Shown: positions 35,180-44,577 of the stretch, piece after piece
Numbering within the stretch: the stretch's first letter is position 1
Layout of the letters: the number at the start of each line of letters is the position of its first letter
Source: Metabacillus niabensis
Lineage (GTDB): Bacteria; Bacillota; Bacilli; Bacillales; Bacillaceae
Assembly: GCF_020524345.1 (NCBI RefSeq)
Contig: NZ_JAIVLH010000020.1
Location: 1-64,000, forward strand
Length of the DNA stretch: 64,000 nt
Reading direction: 5' to 3'
The notes under the pieces: generated by a model
What the model was told of the DNA's origin: nothing
Database searches by the model: none
Seen by the model: the letters and a program-made list of their open reading frames with translations, nothing else
Program-made: the position numbers and the translations under genes

Positions 35180-36613
35180 ATGGAATGGAAGCCTAACCGG
35201 ACGGATAAAATGCCTATTTATAAACAAATTGCCAGCTATATTGAACAAGAGATTTCAGCAGGGATTTTTCTGCCAGACTCTATGTTGCCTTCGGAACGGA
35301 CTCTTGCAAAGGAATTACAAGTGAATCGCAGCACAGTAGTTGCTGCATATGAAGAGTTACAGTCACTTGGAATTGTGAGCAGAAAGAAAGGAAGCGGAAC
35401 CCGAGTTAGTACAGACATTTGGGGGTTATCACACAAACGTATTCCGAATTGGGGCAGATATGTAGAAGATGGTTCCTTTGTGCCGAATCTTCCCTTAGTA
35501 CAACGAATTCGGATGGAAACAGAAAAGAATGATTTGATAAATTTGGCTAGCGGTGAGTTAACAGCACAGTTATTTCCTACTGAACAATTTCAGAAGATTT
35601 TGTCTGACCGCACCTTTACAGGCTATCTTGGTTATGATCATCCTCAAGGAAATGCTGATTTAAGGGAGACGATTTCCACACATGTAAGAGAGTATAAAAA
35701 TATTGATACTAGTGCTTCTTCTATCCTCATTACATCAGGTGCCCAGCAGGCTCTGCATCTGATTGTTCAATGTCTTCTCAAACCGGGGGATGCTGTTGCT
35801 ATTGAGGATCCGTCATATTGCTTCTCTCTCCCGATTTTTCAATCTGCCGGACTGAGGACCTTTTTGTTACCTGTTGATGAGAATGGGATGAATCCCGAAG
35901 ATCTTGTAACTTTACATAAAAAGCATAGAATTCGAATGGTCTTTTTAAATCCTGACCATCACAATCCAACAGGGACGATTCTTTCTTTGGAACGTCGGAA
36001 GCGTGTGTTAGAACTGTCTGCGGAATTTGGCATTCCAATCATTGAAGATGATCCCTACAGTTTAACGACGTTTGACGGTAGTGTGAATCCTACCTTGAAA
36101 TCAATGGATCTTAACGGAAATGTTTTATATATTAGTTCATTATCAAAAATTGTTGCATCAGGTTTACGAATTGGCTGGATTATTGGTCCCTCAAAAGTTA
36201 TTCAACGTCTGGCAGATGCGAAACAACAGGTTGACTTTGGTCATAGTGTTTTTCCGCAATGGGTAGCCAACGAGTTTATAGGGTCATCGGATTTCACTTC
36301 CCACATTACGATGCTCCGAAAAGAGTTAAAACATCAAAGAGAAGAATTAACTAATAGTCTAACGGCATTATTAGGTAACAAAATGGAGTTTCTCATCCCT
36401 AAGGGAGGAATCCATATGTGGTGCAAATTAAATAATTCTATTAATGAATATAAATTACTCGAAGAATCAGTGAAAAAGGGGGTAGCCTTTATCCCGGGAA
36501 GTATTTTTGGAACGGAAAAAGGCTATGTTCGCTTTACATTTGGACGAGAGGACAAACACTCAATTCGAGAGGGAATTTCGCGGTTTGCTGAAGCGTTTAA
36601 CAACATTCAGTAA
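35180..36613 (+). CDS. MocR/GabR-type regulator (GntR HTH fused to PLP aminotransferase fold)
   Basis: 477 residues. The N-terminal GntR wing-helix (about 10-75) reads PIYKQIASYIEQEISAG and LPSERTLAKELQVNRSTVV. The aminotransferase-like part (about 110-477) has the PLP lysine in ISSLSKIVASGLRIGW and NPDHHNPTGTILS before it. Such proteins sense PLP or amino compounds and do not usually catalyse transamination. The ATG has no clear site; a strong AGAGGAGGGG (35124-35133) instead stands eight bases before an in-frame ATT (35141), so a longer product from a rare start is possible. Confidence 0.85.
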   Translation: MEWKPNRTDKMPIYKQIASYIEQEISAGIFLPDSMLPSERTLAKELQVNRSTVVAAYEELQSLGIVSRKKGSGTRVSTDIWGLSHKRIPNWGRYVEDGSFVPNLPLVQRIRMETEKNDLINLASGELTAQLFPTEQFQKILSDRTFTGYLGYDHPQGNADLRETISTHVREYKNIDTSASSILITSGAQQALHLIVQCLLKPGDAVAIEDPSYCFSLPIFQSAGLRTFLLPVDENGMNPEDLVTLHKKHRIRMVFLNPDHHNPTGTILSLERRKRVLELSAEFGIPIIEDDPYSLTTFDGSVNPTLKSMDLNGNVLYISSLSKIVASGLRIGWIIGPSKVIQRLADAKQQVDFGHSVFPQWVANEFIGSSDFTSHITMLRKELKHQREELTNSLTALLGNKMEFLIPKGGIHMWCKLNNSINEYKLLEESVKKGVAFIPGSIFGTEKGYVRFTFGREDKHSIREGISRFAEAFNNIQ

Positions 36614-36783
36614 GTTATTAAACGCTTCGTATCCGATCTTAATGCCCCTGGGAAAATCGTTTCCTTTTGAAGTGGATGGGTTAAAAAGTTGCAAATTGGA
36701 TGGTTAACTTATAACGTACATAAGTTACTATATAAAAAGATCGATCACTATTTTCTTAATTCATTCTAAGAGGAGATATATAA

Positions 36784-36975
36784 ATGGCATTTGCAGTCAT
36801 TCTAATTATTGTTTTAGCCATACTGGCATTAGTTGGAACGATCTTTGCAGCAAAAGATACAGAGGTTCGTTATGGGGAAAATACAAAAAGTAATATTGGT
36901 AGATTAACAGCTATTTATGCTGTTGTGATTTTACTTTCTATCTTAGTTATTGGCGCGTATATTTTTATAAAATAA
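36784..36975 (+). CDS. Small two-helix membrane protein, unknown function
   Basis: 63 residues with AGAGGAG before the ATG. Hydrophobic segments at about 3-22 and 42-62 flank a charged loop (AKDTEVRYGENTKSNIGR). No family recognised. The gene lies 80 bases before a YfmQ-like gene and may share its transcript. Confidence 0.65.
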   Translation: MAFAVILIIVLAILALVGTIFAAKDTEVRYGENTKSNIGRLTAIYAVVILLSILVIGAYIFIK

Positions 36976-37055
36976 GCTTGCCATTCATTAATAGGAAAAT
37001 GAAAATGAACTGTGAAACAAATGAAAGTTTTCATAAATAAGGAGTTGAAAAGTAG

Positions 37056-37514
37056 ATGATATCTGCTTTTATTGTTTCATTTATACTAGCCGCAATTAAA
37101 ATTGTGTTAACTTGTATGCCGTCTGATCTAGTAGATTGGATTTTAAGTAAATTTGCCTTACATCCAAATCTAAATTCACAAGATGTCAAAGTGACATATA
37201 ACGGTAAACATTTGGAATCTGAAGAGAAAATGAAATTTACCGATTACTTTAACGAAGCCACATTTTTGAAAAAATATTATATATTCCCGGGAAACGAACA
37301 CTTATTCTTGAATCCAGAGACAGATGTATCTCCCATTGTTGTCAATATGAGAAGAGGGAAAAAAACGATTATATTATATGTTTTCTGTTATGAAGATCAT
37401 ATTGATGTAGTCAAACAGTTTAAACGTAAAGTAGTTTCTTACAGTTTAAGATCAGACGGTCTCCAAACCTTATCACCTGAGATCCGTTATTTGAATGAGG
37501 CAGTACTTTCATAA
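37056..37514 (+). CDS. YfmQ-like protein
   Basis: 152 residues with AAGGAG before the ATG. One N-terminal hydrophobic segment (about 3-20), then MPSDLVDWILSKFALHPN and FNEATFLKKYYIFPGNEHLFL, the conserved body of the YfmQ family (PF10787 from memory), which is of unknown function and confined to Bacillales. Probably anchored in the membrane with a cytoplasmic or external domain. Confidence 0.7.
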   Translation: MISAFIVSFILAAIKIVLTCMPSDLVDWILSKFALHPNLNSQDVKVTYNGKHLESEEKMKFTDYFNEATFLKKYYIFPGNEHLFLNPETDVSPIVVNMRRGKKTIILYVFCYEDHIDVVKQFKRKVVSYSLRSDGLQTLSPEIRYLNEAVLS

Positions 37515-37572
37515 TGAAGAATCTGTCGCTTGAAAAGACGAGAGGCTAAATTCGTCTCAGAACATCAAAGTT

Positions 37573-37611
37573 GAAGGCTCCAATCCTTTTATAGAAAAGG
37601 GGGGAGCCTTC
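37573..37611. terminator. Bidirectional terminator
   Basis: GAAGGCTCC (37573-37581) and GGAGCCTTC (37603-37611) pair perfectly with an inner CCTTTT/AAAAGG extension, between convergent genes. Confidence 0.7.
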
Positions 37612-37617
37612 ACTGCT

Positions 37618-38235
37618 TTATTTAGGTGCTATACCTGTCCAAAAAAGATCTACTAAAGACTGAGCTGTTTTTTCATATCCTCCTAATTCAGTTATTAATT
37701 CTGTTTTGTTTTTAATCATTGTTACGGTAGAAAATGCATGTGCTAGCAGCAATGGGCTAGTTGTGATGATTTCACCATTTTCCATTGCCTGTTTAAATAT
37801 ATTTTCCAGTGCTTTATGGATGTCTTTCTCAGAGTCACGAATTTCACGGATATGATCTTCTGTAAGGGAAGAACTCGCTTCTTGTAATAATGTTTCAAAA
37901 TCGACATGAGGTCGCTTTAGATGTTCTAACGTAACTTCATATAATCTGTTCTCTAATCCTTTCGAGCTGTTTACTAGTTCCTCCACACGTGTTGTAATAC
38001 GCTGAAACATGCTTGATACAGCTGTAGTGAATAGTGTTGCCTTATCTTTAAAATAGTAATAAACACTGGCTTTTGTTACATTGCTTGCTTCAGCTACTTG
38101 TTGCATCGAAACAACTTCGTATCCATATGTCATAAATAGGTGTGCTGCTGTTTTTGCAATTCGCTCCCTCGTTATATTCATTTCAGCCTTAACTCTAGGT
38201 CTACCAGGTGTTCTCTTAGATTTCTTAGTGTCCAT
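37618..38235 (-). CDS. TetR-family regulator divergent from the MMPL transporter
   Basis: 205 residues. A basic start (KKSKRTPGRPRVKAEM) precedes the HTH: IAKTAAHLFMTYGYEVVSMQ then ASNVTKASVYYYFKDKATLF. The C-terminal half is a TetR ligand domain. It faces the MMPL gene across 147 bases, with a GTTGATTAATTAAC dyad between, so it likely represses the transporter and itself. Confidence 0.87.
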   Translation of the reverse strand: MDTKKSKRTPGRPRVKAEMNITRERIAKTAAHLFMTYGYEVVSMQQVAEASNVTKASVYYYFKDKATLFTTAVSSMFQRITTRVEELVNSSKGLENRLYEVTLEHLKRPHVDFETLLQEASSSLTEDHIREIRDSEKDIHKALENIFKQAMENGEIITTSPLLLAHAFSTVTMIKNKTELITELGGYEKTAQSLVDLFWTGIAPK

Positions 38236-38281
38236 GCATACGTTCCTCCTTCTAGTTCAAGAAATTGGCACATTTAAACTA

Positions 38282-38295
38282 GTTGATTAATTAAC
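38282..38295. promoter_or_regulatory. Candidate TetR operator
   Basis: GTTGATTAATTAAC is a 14-bp dyad (12 of 14 symmetric positions) in the divergent region between the TetR and MMPL genes. Confidence 0.4.
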
Positions 38296-38382
38296 CTTCC
38301 GGTATATATAATTATCATTAGTTATATTTTAATTTTAATGTAATTTAGTAAAACAAACAAACATTGAAATGAGGGAGTTTAT

Positions 38383-40605
38383 GTGAAGAAATCGCCTTTA
38401 ACCACGATCATCCAGTATATGACAGGGAAAGTAAGTCGGTGGATTGTCATTGCCGTCTGGATTATAGTAACTGTGGTATTAACCATTGCCTTACCGCCTG
38501 TTAGCGAAACTGAGGTTAATAATGCCCCGAACTTAAGTGAAGATTCACCTTCTGTAGAGGCAGAAAATCTAATTAAAGAAGAATTCCCTAATTCTTCAGG
38601 AGTGCCGGCTTTACTTACATGGCATAATGAAGCAGGTTTTAATGAAGAAAATATAAAAGCTGTCCAAGAAATGTCAGAGGATTTAACTGATAAACCGTTA
38701 GAAGGACAATCATCTACACCTCCTTTGCATAAGATGCCAATACCTGCTTTGCAAGAGATGATTTCTGAAGATGGCACCACACTCGTACAACCTATATTCT
38801 TTGAAGAAAACATTGAGACTGGTATTCTTGAAAAAAATGTAGAGAAGATCAAAGAGCAAGTAGAAGAGAAGGTTTCTTACGATTCTTTTGCTACAAATAT
38901 TGATGATCCTGATAAACTAAGCACTCGAGTGACAGGTCCAGTTGGGACTCAAGTAGATGCTACAAGCCTTTTTGAAGGAGCAGATGTAACATTATTAATT
39001 GCAACAGTTTTATTAGTGTTAATTCTCCTTCTTGTCATTTACCGTTCCCCAATTTTAGCGATTATTCCTTTAATTGGTGTAGGTTTTGCCTATATGGTCC
39101 TTAGTCCAATTCTAGGTATTTTAGCAGACAAAGGGTGGATTACGGTTGACTCACAAGCTATAGCTATCATGACCGTATTATTATTTGGAGCTGGAACAGA
39201 CTACTGTTTATTTTTAATTTCTCAGTACCGCGATGAACTTCGAAAAGTAAAAGATAAGAGAAAAGCACTTATTCATGCCTTTAAAGAGGCTTCAGGTGCA
39301 ATCGCGATGAGCGGGTTAACAGTTGTCATTGCTCTGCTTGTATTAATTGTGGCGAAATATGGAGCATACCATCGTTTTGCGATCCCTTTTAGCTTATCTA
39401 TTTTTGTTATGGGAATAGCGAGTTTAACGCTAATTCCAGCTTTATTATCTATTATGGGAAGAGCTTCCTTCTATCCGTTCATTCCCCGTACTCCTGAAAT
39501 GGAGGAAGAGCTAGCTAAAAAGAAAGGTAAGCCGATACGAATACGTAAAGAAAAGAGTCGTTTCGGAAATTGGGTCGGAACGATTGTGACAACGAAGCCG
39601 TGGACAATTATTATCGCTTGTCTCGTTTTCTTTGGGGCTTTCTCCATGTATTCCAGCCAAATTAAATATACCTATGATTTATTATCTTCTTTCCCTGAAG
39701 ATATGCCGTCACGGGAAGGTTTTCAGGTTATTTCTGATGCTTATTCCCCTGGTGAATTAGCACCGGTTCAAGTCGTCATTGATACGGAAGGAAAAACAGT
39801 AGACATAGAAAAAGAGTTACAGAAACATAATCTTGTTGATACAGTATCTGCCCCGCAAAATGGTGTTGATCATGAAAATTTAAAGGTATATGATGTCAAA
39901 TTTAATGTGAATCCTTATAGTGCAGAGGCGATGGAAGCTATTCCAGAGTTAAGAGATGCAGCGGAACAGGCATTAACACGATCAGATATATCCTCTGCGG
40001 AGTCAAAAGTATGGATCGGAGGTCAAACGGCAACCCAATATGACACTATGATCACCAGTAATGAAGACACGAATCTCATTGTTCCATTAATAATTGTCTT
40101 CATATCTATTCTGCTCTTAGCTTACTTACGTTCCATTGTAGCCATGCTGTATTTAGTTGGAACCGTTGTTTTATCTTATAGTGCAGCTTTAGGGTTAGGG
40201 TGGTTTATTATCCATAATGTAATGGGAGTCGATGCAATACAAGGAGCCATTCCTTTATATGCATTTGTTTTCTTAGTAGCTCTTGGAGAAGATTATAATA
40301 TCTTCATGATCTCAAGCATATGGAAGAAAAGAAAGCACATGCCATTGAAACAAGCGATTAAAGAAGGGGTAAGTGAAACAAGTGGTGTTATCACTTCGGC
40401 AGGTATTATTCTCGCTGCAACCTTTGCCGTTCTAGCTACATTGCCAATACAAGTTCTGGTTCAGTTTGGGATTATCACAGCTTTAGGTGTTCTTTTAGAT
40501 ACATTTATTGTTCGTCCATTCCTTGTACCTGCCATTACGACCGTTTTAGGGAAATTTGCTTTTTGGCCAGGTAAATTGAAAAGAGTACAAGAAAAAGAGA
40601 ATTAA
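38383..40605 (+). CDS. MMPL/RND-family transporter (YdgH/YdfJ-like)
   Basis: 740 residues, GTG start with GAGGGAG upstream (the adjacent ATG reads straight into TGA). Two halves each carry a large external domain and five to six helices. The MMPL motifs GAGTDYCLFLISQYRDEL (near residue 265) and GEDYNIFMIS (near residue 630) supply the proton-relay acids. The family exports lipids, fatty acids or drugs using proton motive force. Repression by the divergent TetR protein is likely, and a terminator follows. Confidence 0.9.
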   Translation: MKKSPLTTIIQYMTGKVSRWIVIAVWIIVTVVLTIALPPVSETEVNNAPNLSEDSPSVEAENLIKEEFPNSSGVPALLTWHNEAGFNEENIKAVQEMSEDLTDKPLEGQSSTPPLHKMPIPALQEMISEDGTTLVQPIFFEENIETGILEKNVEKIKEQVEEKVSYDSFATNIDDPDKLSTRVTGPVGTQVDATSLFEGADVTLLIATVLLVLILLLVIYRSPILAIIPLIGVGFAYMVLSPILGILADKGWITVDSQAIAIMTVLLFGAGTDYCLFLISQYRDELRKVKDKRKALIHAFKEASGAIAMSGLTVVIALLVLIVAKYGAYHRFAIPFSLSIFVMGIASLTLIPALLSIMGRASFYPFIPRTPEMEEELAKKKGKPIRIRKEKSRFGNWVGTIVTTKPWTIIIACLVFFGAFSMYSSQIKYTYDLLSSFPEDMPSREGFQVISDAYSPGELAPVQVVIDTEGKTVDIEKELQKHNLVDTVSAPQNGVDHENLKVYDVKFNVNPYSAEAMEAIPELRDAAEQALTRSDISSAESKVWIGGQTATQYDTMITSNEDTNLIVPLIIVFISILLLAYLRSIVAMLYLVGTVVLSYSAALGLGWFIIHNVMGVDAIQGAIPLYAFVFLVALGEDYNIFMISSIWKKRKHMPLKQAIKEGVSETSGVITSAGIILAATFAVLATLPIQVLVQFGIITALGVLLDTFIVRPFLVPAITTVLGKFAFWPGKLKRVQEKEN

Positions 40606-40611
40606 TCAAAA

Positions 40612-40643
40612 AAAGGATGTGCCCTGATTTTTGCACATCCTTT
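40612..40643 (+). terminator. Rho-independent terminator
   Basis: AAAGGATGTGC (40612-40622) pairs perfectly with GCACATCCTTT (40633-40643), seven bases after the MMPL stop. Confidence 0.75.
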
Positions 40644-40672
40644 ATCATTTCAGAAAGGAAGAGAGTCTACGG

Positions 40673-41401
40673 ATGAAAAGAAAATTGAAATACATGCTAC
40701 TCGGCATTATTTTATTACTGGTCGTGTTATTTCTTGGGTTTTTTACATGGTCACAACAAACCTATAAACCCTCTTCAGAGCTCGATACACTTTTAGATAA
40801 AAGTGAAATTCAGTATGAGGAAGATTGGATTATTTTCAATCAGCATTCAAGTGAAATAGGGATGGTGTTATATCCTGGTGGAAAAGTAGAACCTGAAGCA
40901 TACAGCTATTATGGAAAACAGTTAGCAAACAAAGGGTACTTGGTTGCCATACCTAAAGTTCATTTTAATTTTGCACTGTTTGATTCCAACAAAGCTACTA
41001 AGATAATAGAGAACTACCCATCAATTGAAAAATGGGTAGTAGGTGGACATTCATTAGGCGGAGTTGCAGCTGCTAAATTTGCTTTTGATCATCCTAAAAA
41101 AGTAGATGGAGTTTTTCTATTAGGTTCCTATCCTAGTGAAGGGAATGATTTCTCAAAAACGAACACTCCGATGCTTTCGATCTATGCAGAAAAGGACGGC
41201 TTAACCACAGTAGAAAAAATTAACGAAACTAAGAAGTTTTTGTCTAGTCATGCAACAATGCATGAAATAAAAGGTGGCAATCATGGTCAATTTGGTGTTT
41301 ATGGTAAACAGAAAGGAGATAATGAGGCAGGAATATCTGTTAAGAAGCAACAAGATGAAATGGTGAGTGTTACTTCTGAATGGCTAAAAGAAATGAAATA
41401 A
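40673..41401 (+). CDS. Membrane-anchored alpha/beta hydrolase
   Basis: 242 residues from ATG 40673 (GAAAGGAAGAGAG upstream); an earlier in-frame ATG lies inside the preceding terminator. One helix (about 5-25) anchors an external domain. The nucleophile is in GGHSLGG, the acid in YAEKDGL and the base in GGNHGQFG. MVLYPGGKVEPEAYSYYGKQ is typical of the Abhydrolase_5 group, often annotated as carboxymethylenebutenolidase-like. Substrate unknown. The transcript may come partly from the MMPL promoter. Confidence 0.8.
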   Translation: MKRKLKYMLLGIILLLVVLFLGFFTWSQQTYKPSSELDTLLDKSEIQYEEDWIIFNQHSSEIGMVLYPGGKVEPEAYSYYGKQLANKGYLVAIPKVHFNFALFDSNKATKIIENYPSIEKWVVGGHSLGGVAAAKFAFDHPKKVDGVFLLGSYPSEGNDFSKTNTPMLSIYAEKDGLTTVEKINETKKFLSSHATMHEIKGGNHGQFGVYGKQKGDNEAGISVKKQQDEMVSVTSEWLKEMK

Positions 41402-41422
41402 TAATGATAGGTAGCAGTCAGT

Positions 41423-41452
41423 AAAAAACCCCATTGAGAAATGGGGTTTTTT
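41423..41452 (+). terminator. Rho-independent terminator
   Basis: AAAAAACCCCAT pairs with ATGGGGTTTTTT around a short loop, directly after the hydrolase gene. Confidence 0.85.
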
Positions 41453-41947
41453 AGCTTCTTACTATATACAAACGTAACTTACATCAAAAGATGCGGTGAA
41501 CGATCTTTTTATAAAAAAATTTTTTGTGATTTTTTTGATTAGTGTGCTGATATAACATGCTTATAGAAAACTATTCTTGTTAACATTAATAAATTAAGAC
41601 TTTTCCAAAGTATTAGATAAATTTTAAGATTATTAAAATAGTAAATTACAAATTTTGGTTCAATTGACAAAATAAACCGATCATAATATAATCGAAATCA
41701 ATCAAAAGTAATCGTAAATACTCATATTCAATCACAAAAACTTTCACTAATGAGCAATGAATGTTATCAGTATTTTTAATTGCCTAAAATGACAGCGTTA
41801 CCACTTTTTTAAGCCTGATCATTTAATAGAAATCTATCTTTAAGGTGGTGATATAAAACACTAAAATGTTAGCGTTTCCATCGTTCGTGAATCTTACAGT
41901 GGTTAACTTGTGCTCGGAAAAAACCAAATTGTCTTAGGGGGATCATA
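41453..41947. promoter_or_regulatory. Control region of the sugar ABC operon, with two cre-like boxes
   Basis: TGACAGCGTTACCA (41790-41803) and TGTTAGCGTTTCCA (41867-41880) share the AGCGTT core and the CCA end, 77 bases apart. Each differs from the cre consensus TGWAANCGNTNWCA at two positions (4 and 12), the same two in both, so they may bind CcpA or another LacI-family repressor. The rest is A+T-rich; no gene seen. Confidence 0.5.
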
Positions 41948-42943
41948 ATGAAAAGTAATTCAAAGAAGTTCATGGTGTTTGTTTTAATGTTAGTACTAGC
42001 TTTGATGACAGCGTGTAGTGGAGCTAGTAAATCAACAAGCGAGGGTAGCTCAAACAGTGGTTCTAATAATAGTAGTGAATCGAAAGAGGATGAAAAACTA
42101 ACTATAGCTTTATCAGTGGGTACACTTGCAAATCCTTTCTTTGTTGCGATGGGAAAAGGTGCAGAAGAAGCAGGAAAAGAGTTGGGAGCGGAAGTGATTG
42201 TTGAAAGTGCAGAATATGACTTGGCGAAGCAAACATCACAAATCGAAAACTTTATTACCCAAAAGGTAGATGTCATCTTACTTAATGCCGTTGATACAAA
42301 AGGTATAGCTGCAGCCGTTCTGCAGGCAAAAGAAGCGGGAATTCCTGTTATTGCAGTTGATGTAAATGCAGATGGCGGAGTGGATGCAACAGTTACATCT
42401 GATAACTATCAGGCAGGTCAACTAGCTGGTGAGTATGTAATCGAACAATTAGGTGGAAAGGGCAATATTGCTATTATCGATGGACCTCCTGTTTCTGCTG
42501 TAGCAGACCGTATTAAGGGATTTGAGGACGCAATCAAAGGATCTGATATTAAAGTTGTAGCAAAACAAAATGGTGAAGGAAGTCGTGAAAAAGCGTTAAC
42601 GGTTATGGAGGGCATCTTACAAGCTAATCCATCTGGAACAATTAACGCCGTATTTGCTATTAATGATCCAGAAGCAATCGGGGTGGAAATTGCTCAAGAA
42701 CAAGCAGGACGCAAAGATGAATTCTTCATTGTAGGTGTAGATGGAGCCCCTGAAGCAACAGAAGCAATGGCAAAAGAAGACAGTTCTATTTATGCAACTT
42801 CAGCACAATCGCCTAGTGAAATGGTGAAAAAAGCAGCAGAAATTGGGATGAAAGTGAAAAATGGAGAAGCAGTAGAAGAGTTAATTAAAGTTCCAGTTGA
42901 GCTAGTAACTCAAGAGACATTAGATTCTTACAAAGGATGGTAA
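41948..42943 (+). CDS. Sugar ABC transporter substrate-binding lipoprotein (RbsB-like)
   Basis: 331 residues, GGGGGATC before the ATG. The lipoprotein signal ends at LMTACSG; a serine/asparagine-rich linker follows (SEGSSNSGSNNSSES). The periplasmic-binding fold type I opens with LTIALSVGTLANPFFVAMG and includes DVILLNAVDTKGIAAAV and FIVGVDGAPEATEAM. It matches the ribose-binding family. It is first in an operon with the ATPase and permease. No sugar kinase or pyranase is present, so the substrate may be ribose or another monosaccharide. Confidence 0.88.
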   Translation: MKSNSKKFMVFVLMLVLALMTACSGASKSTSEGSSNSGSNNSSESKEDEKLTIALSVGTLANPFFVAMGKGAEEAGKELGAEVIVESAEYDLAKQTSQIENFITQKVDVILLNAVDTKGIAAAVLQAKEAGIPVIAVDVNADGGVDATVTSDNYQAGQLAGEYVIEQLGGKGNIAIIDGPPVSAVADRIKGFEDAIKGSDIKVVAKQNGEGSREKALTVMEGILQANPSGTINAVFAINDPEAIGVEIAQEQAGRKDEFFIVGVDGAPEATEAMAKEDSSIYATSAQSPSEMVKKAAEIGMKVKNGEAVEELIKVPVELVTQETLDSYKGW

Positions 42944-42960
42944 ACCTCCAAACTTATATA

Positions 42961-42989
42961 GGCTGATAAGGATTTTATTCCTTCATCAG
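42961..42989 (+). other. Stem-loop between binding-protein and ATPase genes
   Basis: GGCTGATAAGGA pairs with TCCTTCATCAGT (one mismatch, one G-T) around a short loop. There is no T run. Such stems commonly stabilise the binding-protein message and reduce read-through to the other subunits. Confidence 0.5.
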
Positions 42990-43022
42990 TCTTCTTCAAA
43001 TATAGAAGGGATGATATAAGCT

Positions 43023-44573
43023 ATGGTTGTCAAAGAAGAAGTAAAGCAGCGAACGAACTTAAAACACCCTGTTTTGAATATGCAGGGAATAAGTAAAACC
43101 TTCTCAAGAGTCACTGTATTAAAGAACGTGAAAATTGAGTTATATCCAGGCGAAGTACATGCACTAATGGGAGAGAATGGTGCCGGAAAATCTACATTCA
43201 TGAAGATTTTAGCAGGAATTCATCAACCGGATCAAAATGGAGGGGAAATCTATTATAAAGGCCAACCTGTCTTGTGGAAGGATCCTATCGATGCGAGAAA
43301 TAAAGGAATAAGTGTTATTCATCAGGAATTAAATCTTTCTCCGAACCTAACGATCAGTGAAAATATTTTAATGGGTACAAAGTTTCCTAGAAATAGTTTA
43401 GGAATGGTAAAGTGGGATGAAGTTCATGAACGTGCTCAAAGGGTTTTGGATTCAATGGGATCTAGTCTTAACCCACGCCAATTAGTATCAACTCTTAGTG
43501 TTGCTCAGCAACAGATGGTTGAAATTGCTCGTGCCCTCTCCTTTAAGGCAGAGGTTCTTATTATGGATGAACCGACAGCTTCGTTAACAGATAAAGAAAT
43601 TATAAAACTATTTGACATAATTCATGATTTAAAAAAACAAGGGGTAGCCATTGTCTATATTTCTCACAGAATGGAAGAAATTTTTAAGATATCAAATCGA
43701 TATACAGTATTACGTGATGGTGAATGGATCGCGAGTGGTCCTATAGAAGAAACTGATAATGATCATCTTGTCAAACTTATGGTTGGACGGGACCTTAAAG
43801 ATTTATTTAATCGTACCAAGGCATTTAATCCTTTACGAAAGAAGGATATACCCGTATTGGAACTCAGAAATATTTCTGATAAAAAGGTAGTGAAAAATGT
43901 GTCATTTAAGGTTTACCCAGGTGAAATTGTCGGTCTTGCAGGACTTGTAGGTGCAGGAAGAACAGAATTAGTGAGGGCCATATTCGGTGCATCCAATCTA
44001 ACAAGCGGAGAAATCTATGTAGAAGATAAATTAGTGAAAATCAACTCACCAATTGATGCAATATCCAAAGGTATTGCACACGTACCAGAAAGTAGAAAAG
44101 AACAAGGACTATTTTTATCTATGTCTGTAAAAGAGAATATCTTAATGGCAGAACTTAAGAAGCACTCAAAATCTGGAGTAGTTCGTTGGAAAGACGTTAA
44201 TGCTACTGCAGATCGTTATATCAAGGAATTAAGTATTAAAATTGCTTCTCCTGATCAGCCTGTTTCCAATCTGAGTGGAGGAAATCAACAAAAAGCAGTA
44301 ATTGCACGTTGGCTGTCTATATCACCAAAAGTACTCCTGCTCGATGAACCGACTAGAGGAGTTGATATTGGTGCGAAGACAGAGATTCATAAGATTATTT
44401 CTAAGTTAGCTGATGAAGGCTTAGCAGTGTTAATGATTTCTTCAGAATTACCAGAGGTGCTGGGAATAAGTGACAGAGTTCTTGTAATGAGTGAAGGAAG
44501 ATTAACTGGTGAACTATCAAGAAAAGAAGCTACACAAGAAAAAATCATGTACTTTGCTACAAAAGGGGAGTAA
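43023..44573 (+). CDS. Sugar ABC transporter ATP-binding protein, two NBDs (RbsA-like)
   Basis: 516 residues with two nucleotide-binding domains. Domain one has Walker A GENGAGKST and LIMDEPTASLT, with signature LSVAQQQMVEIARAL. Domain two (from about 275) has GLVGAGRTE in place of a standard Walker A, signature LSGGNQQKAVIARWL and LLLDEPTRGVD. This asymmetric arrangement is standard for the CUT2 (ribose, galactose) group. It sits between the binding-protein and permease genes. Confidence 0.92.
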   Translation: MVVKEEVKQRTNLKHPVLNMQGISKTFSRVTVLKNVKIELYPGEVHALMGENGAGKSTFMKILAGIHQPDQNGGEIYYKGQPVLWKDPIDARNKGISVIHQELNLSPNLTISENILMGTKFPRNSLGMVKWDEVHERAQRVLDSMGSSLNPRQLVSTLSVAQQQMVEIARALSFKAEVLIMDEPTASLTDKEIIKLFDIIHDLKKQGVAIVYISHRMEEIFKISNRYTVLRDGEWIASGPIEETDNDHLVKLMVGRDLKDLFNRTKAFNPLRKKDIPVLELRNISDKKVVKNVSFKVYPGEIVGLAGLVGAGRTELVRAIFGASNLTSGEIYVEDKLVKINSPIDAISKGIAHVPESRKEQGLFLSMSVKENILMAELKKHSKSGVVRWKDVNATADRYIKELSIKIASPDQPVSNLSGGNQQKAVIARWLSISPKVLLLDEPTRGVDIGAKTEIHKIISKLADEGLAVLMISSELPEVLGISDRVLVMSEGRLTGELSRKEATQEKIMYFATKGE

Positions 44574-44577
44574 CAAA

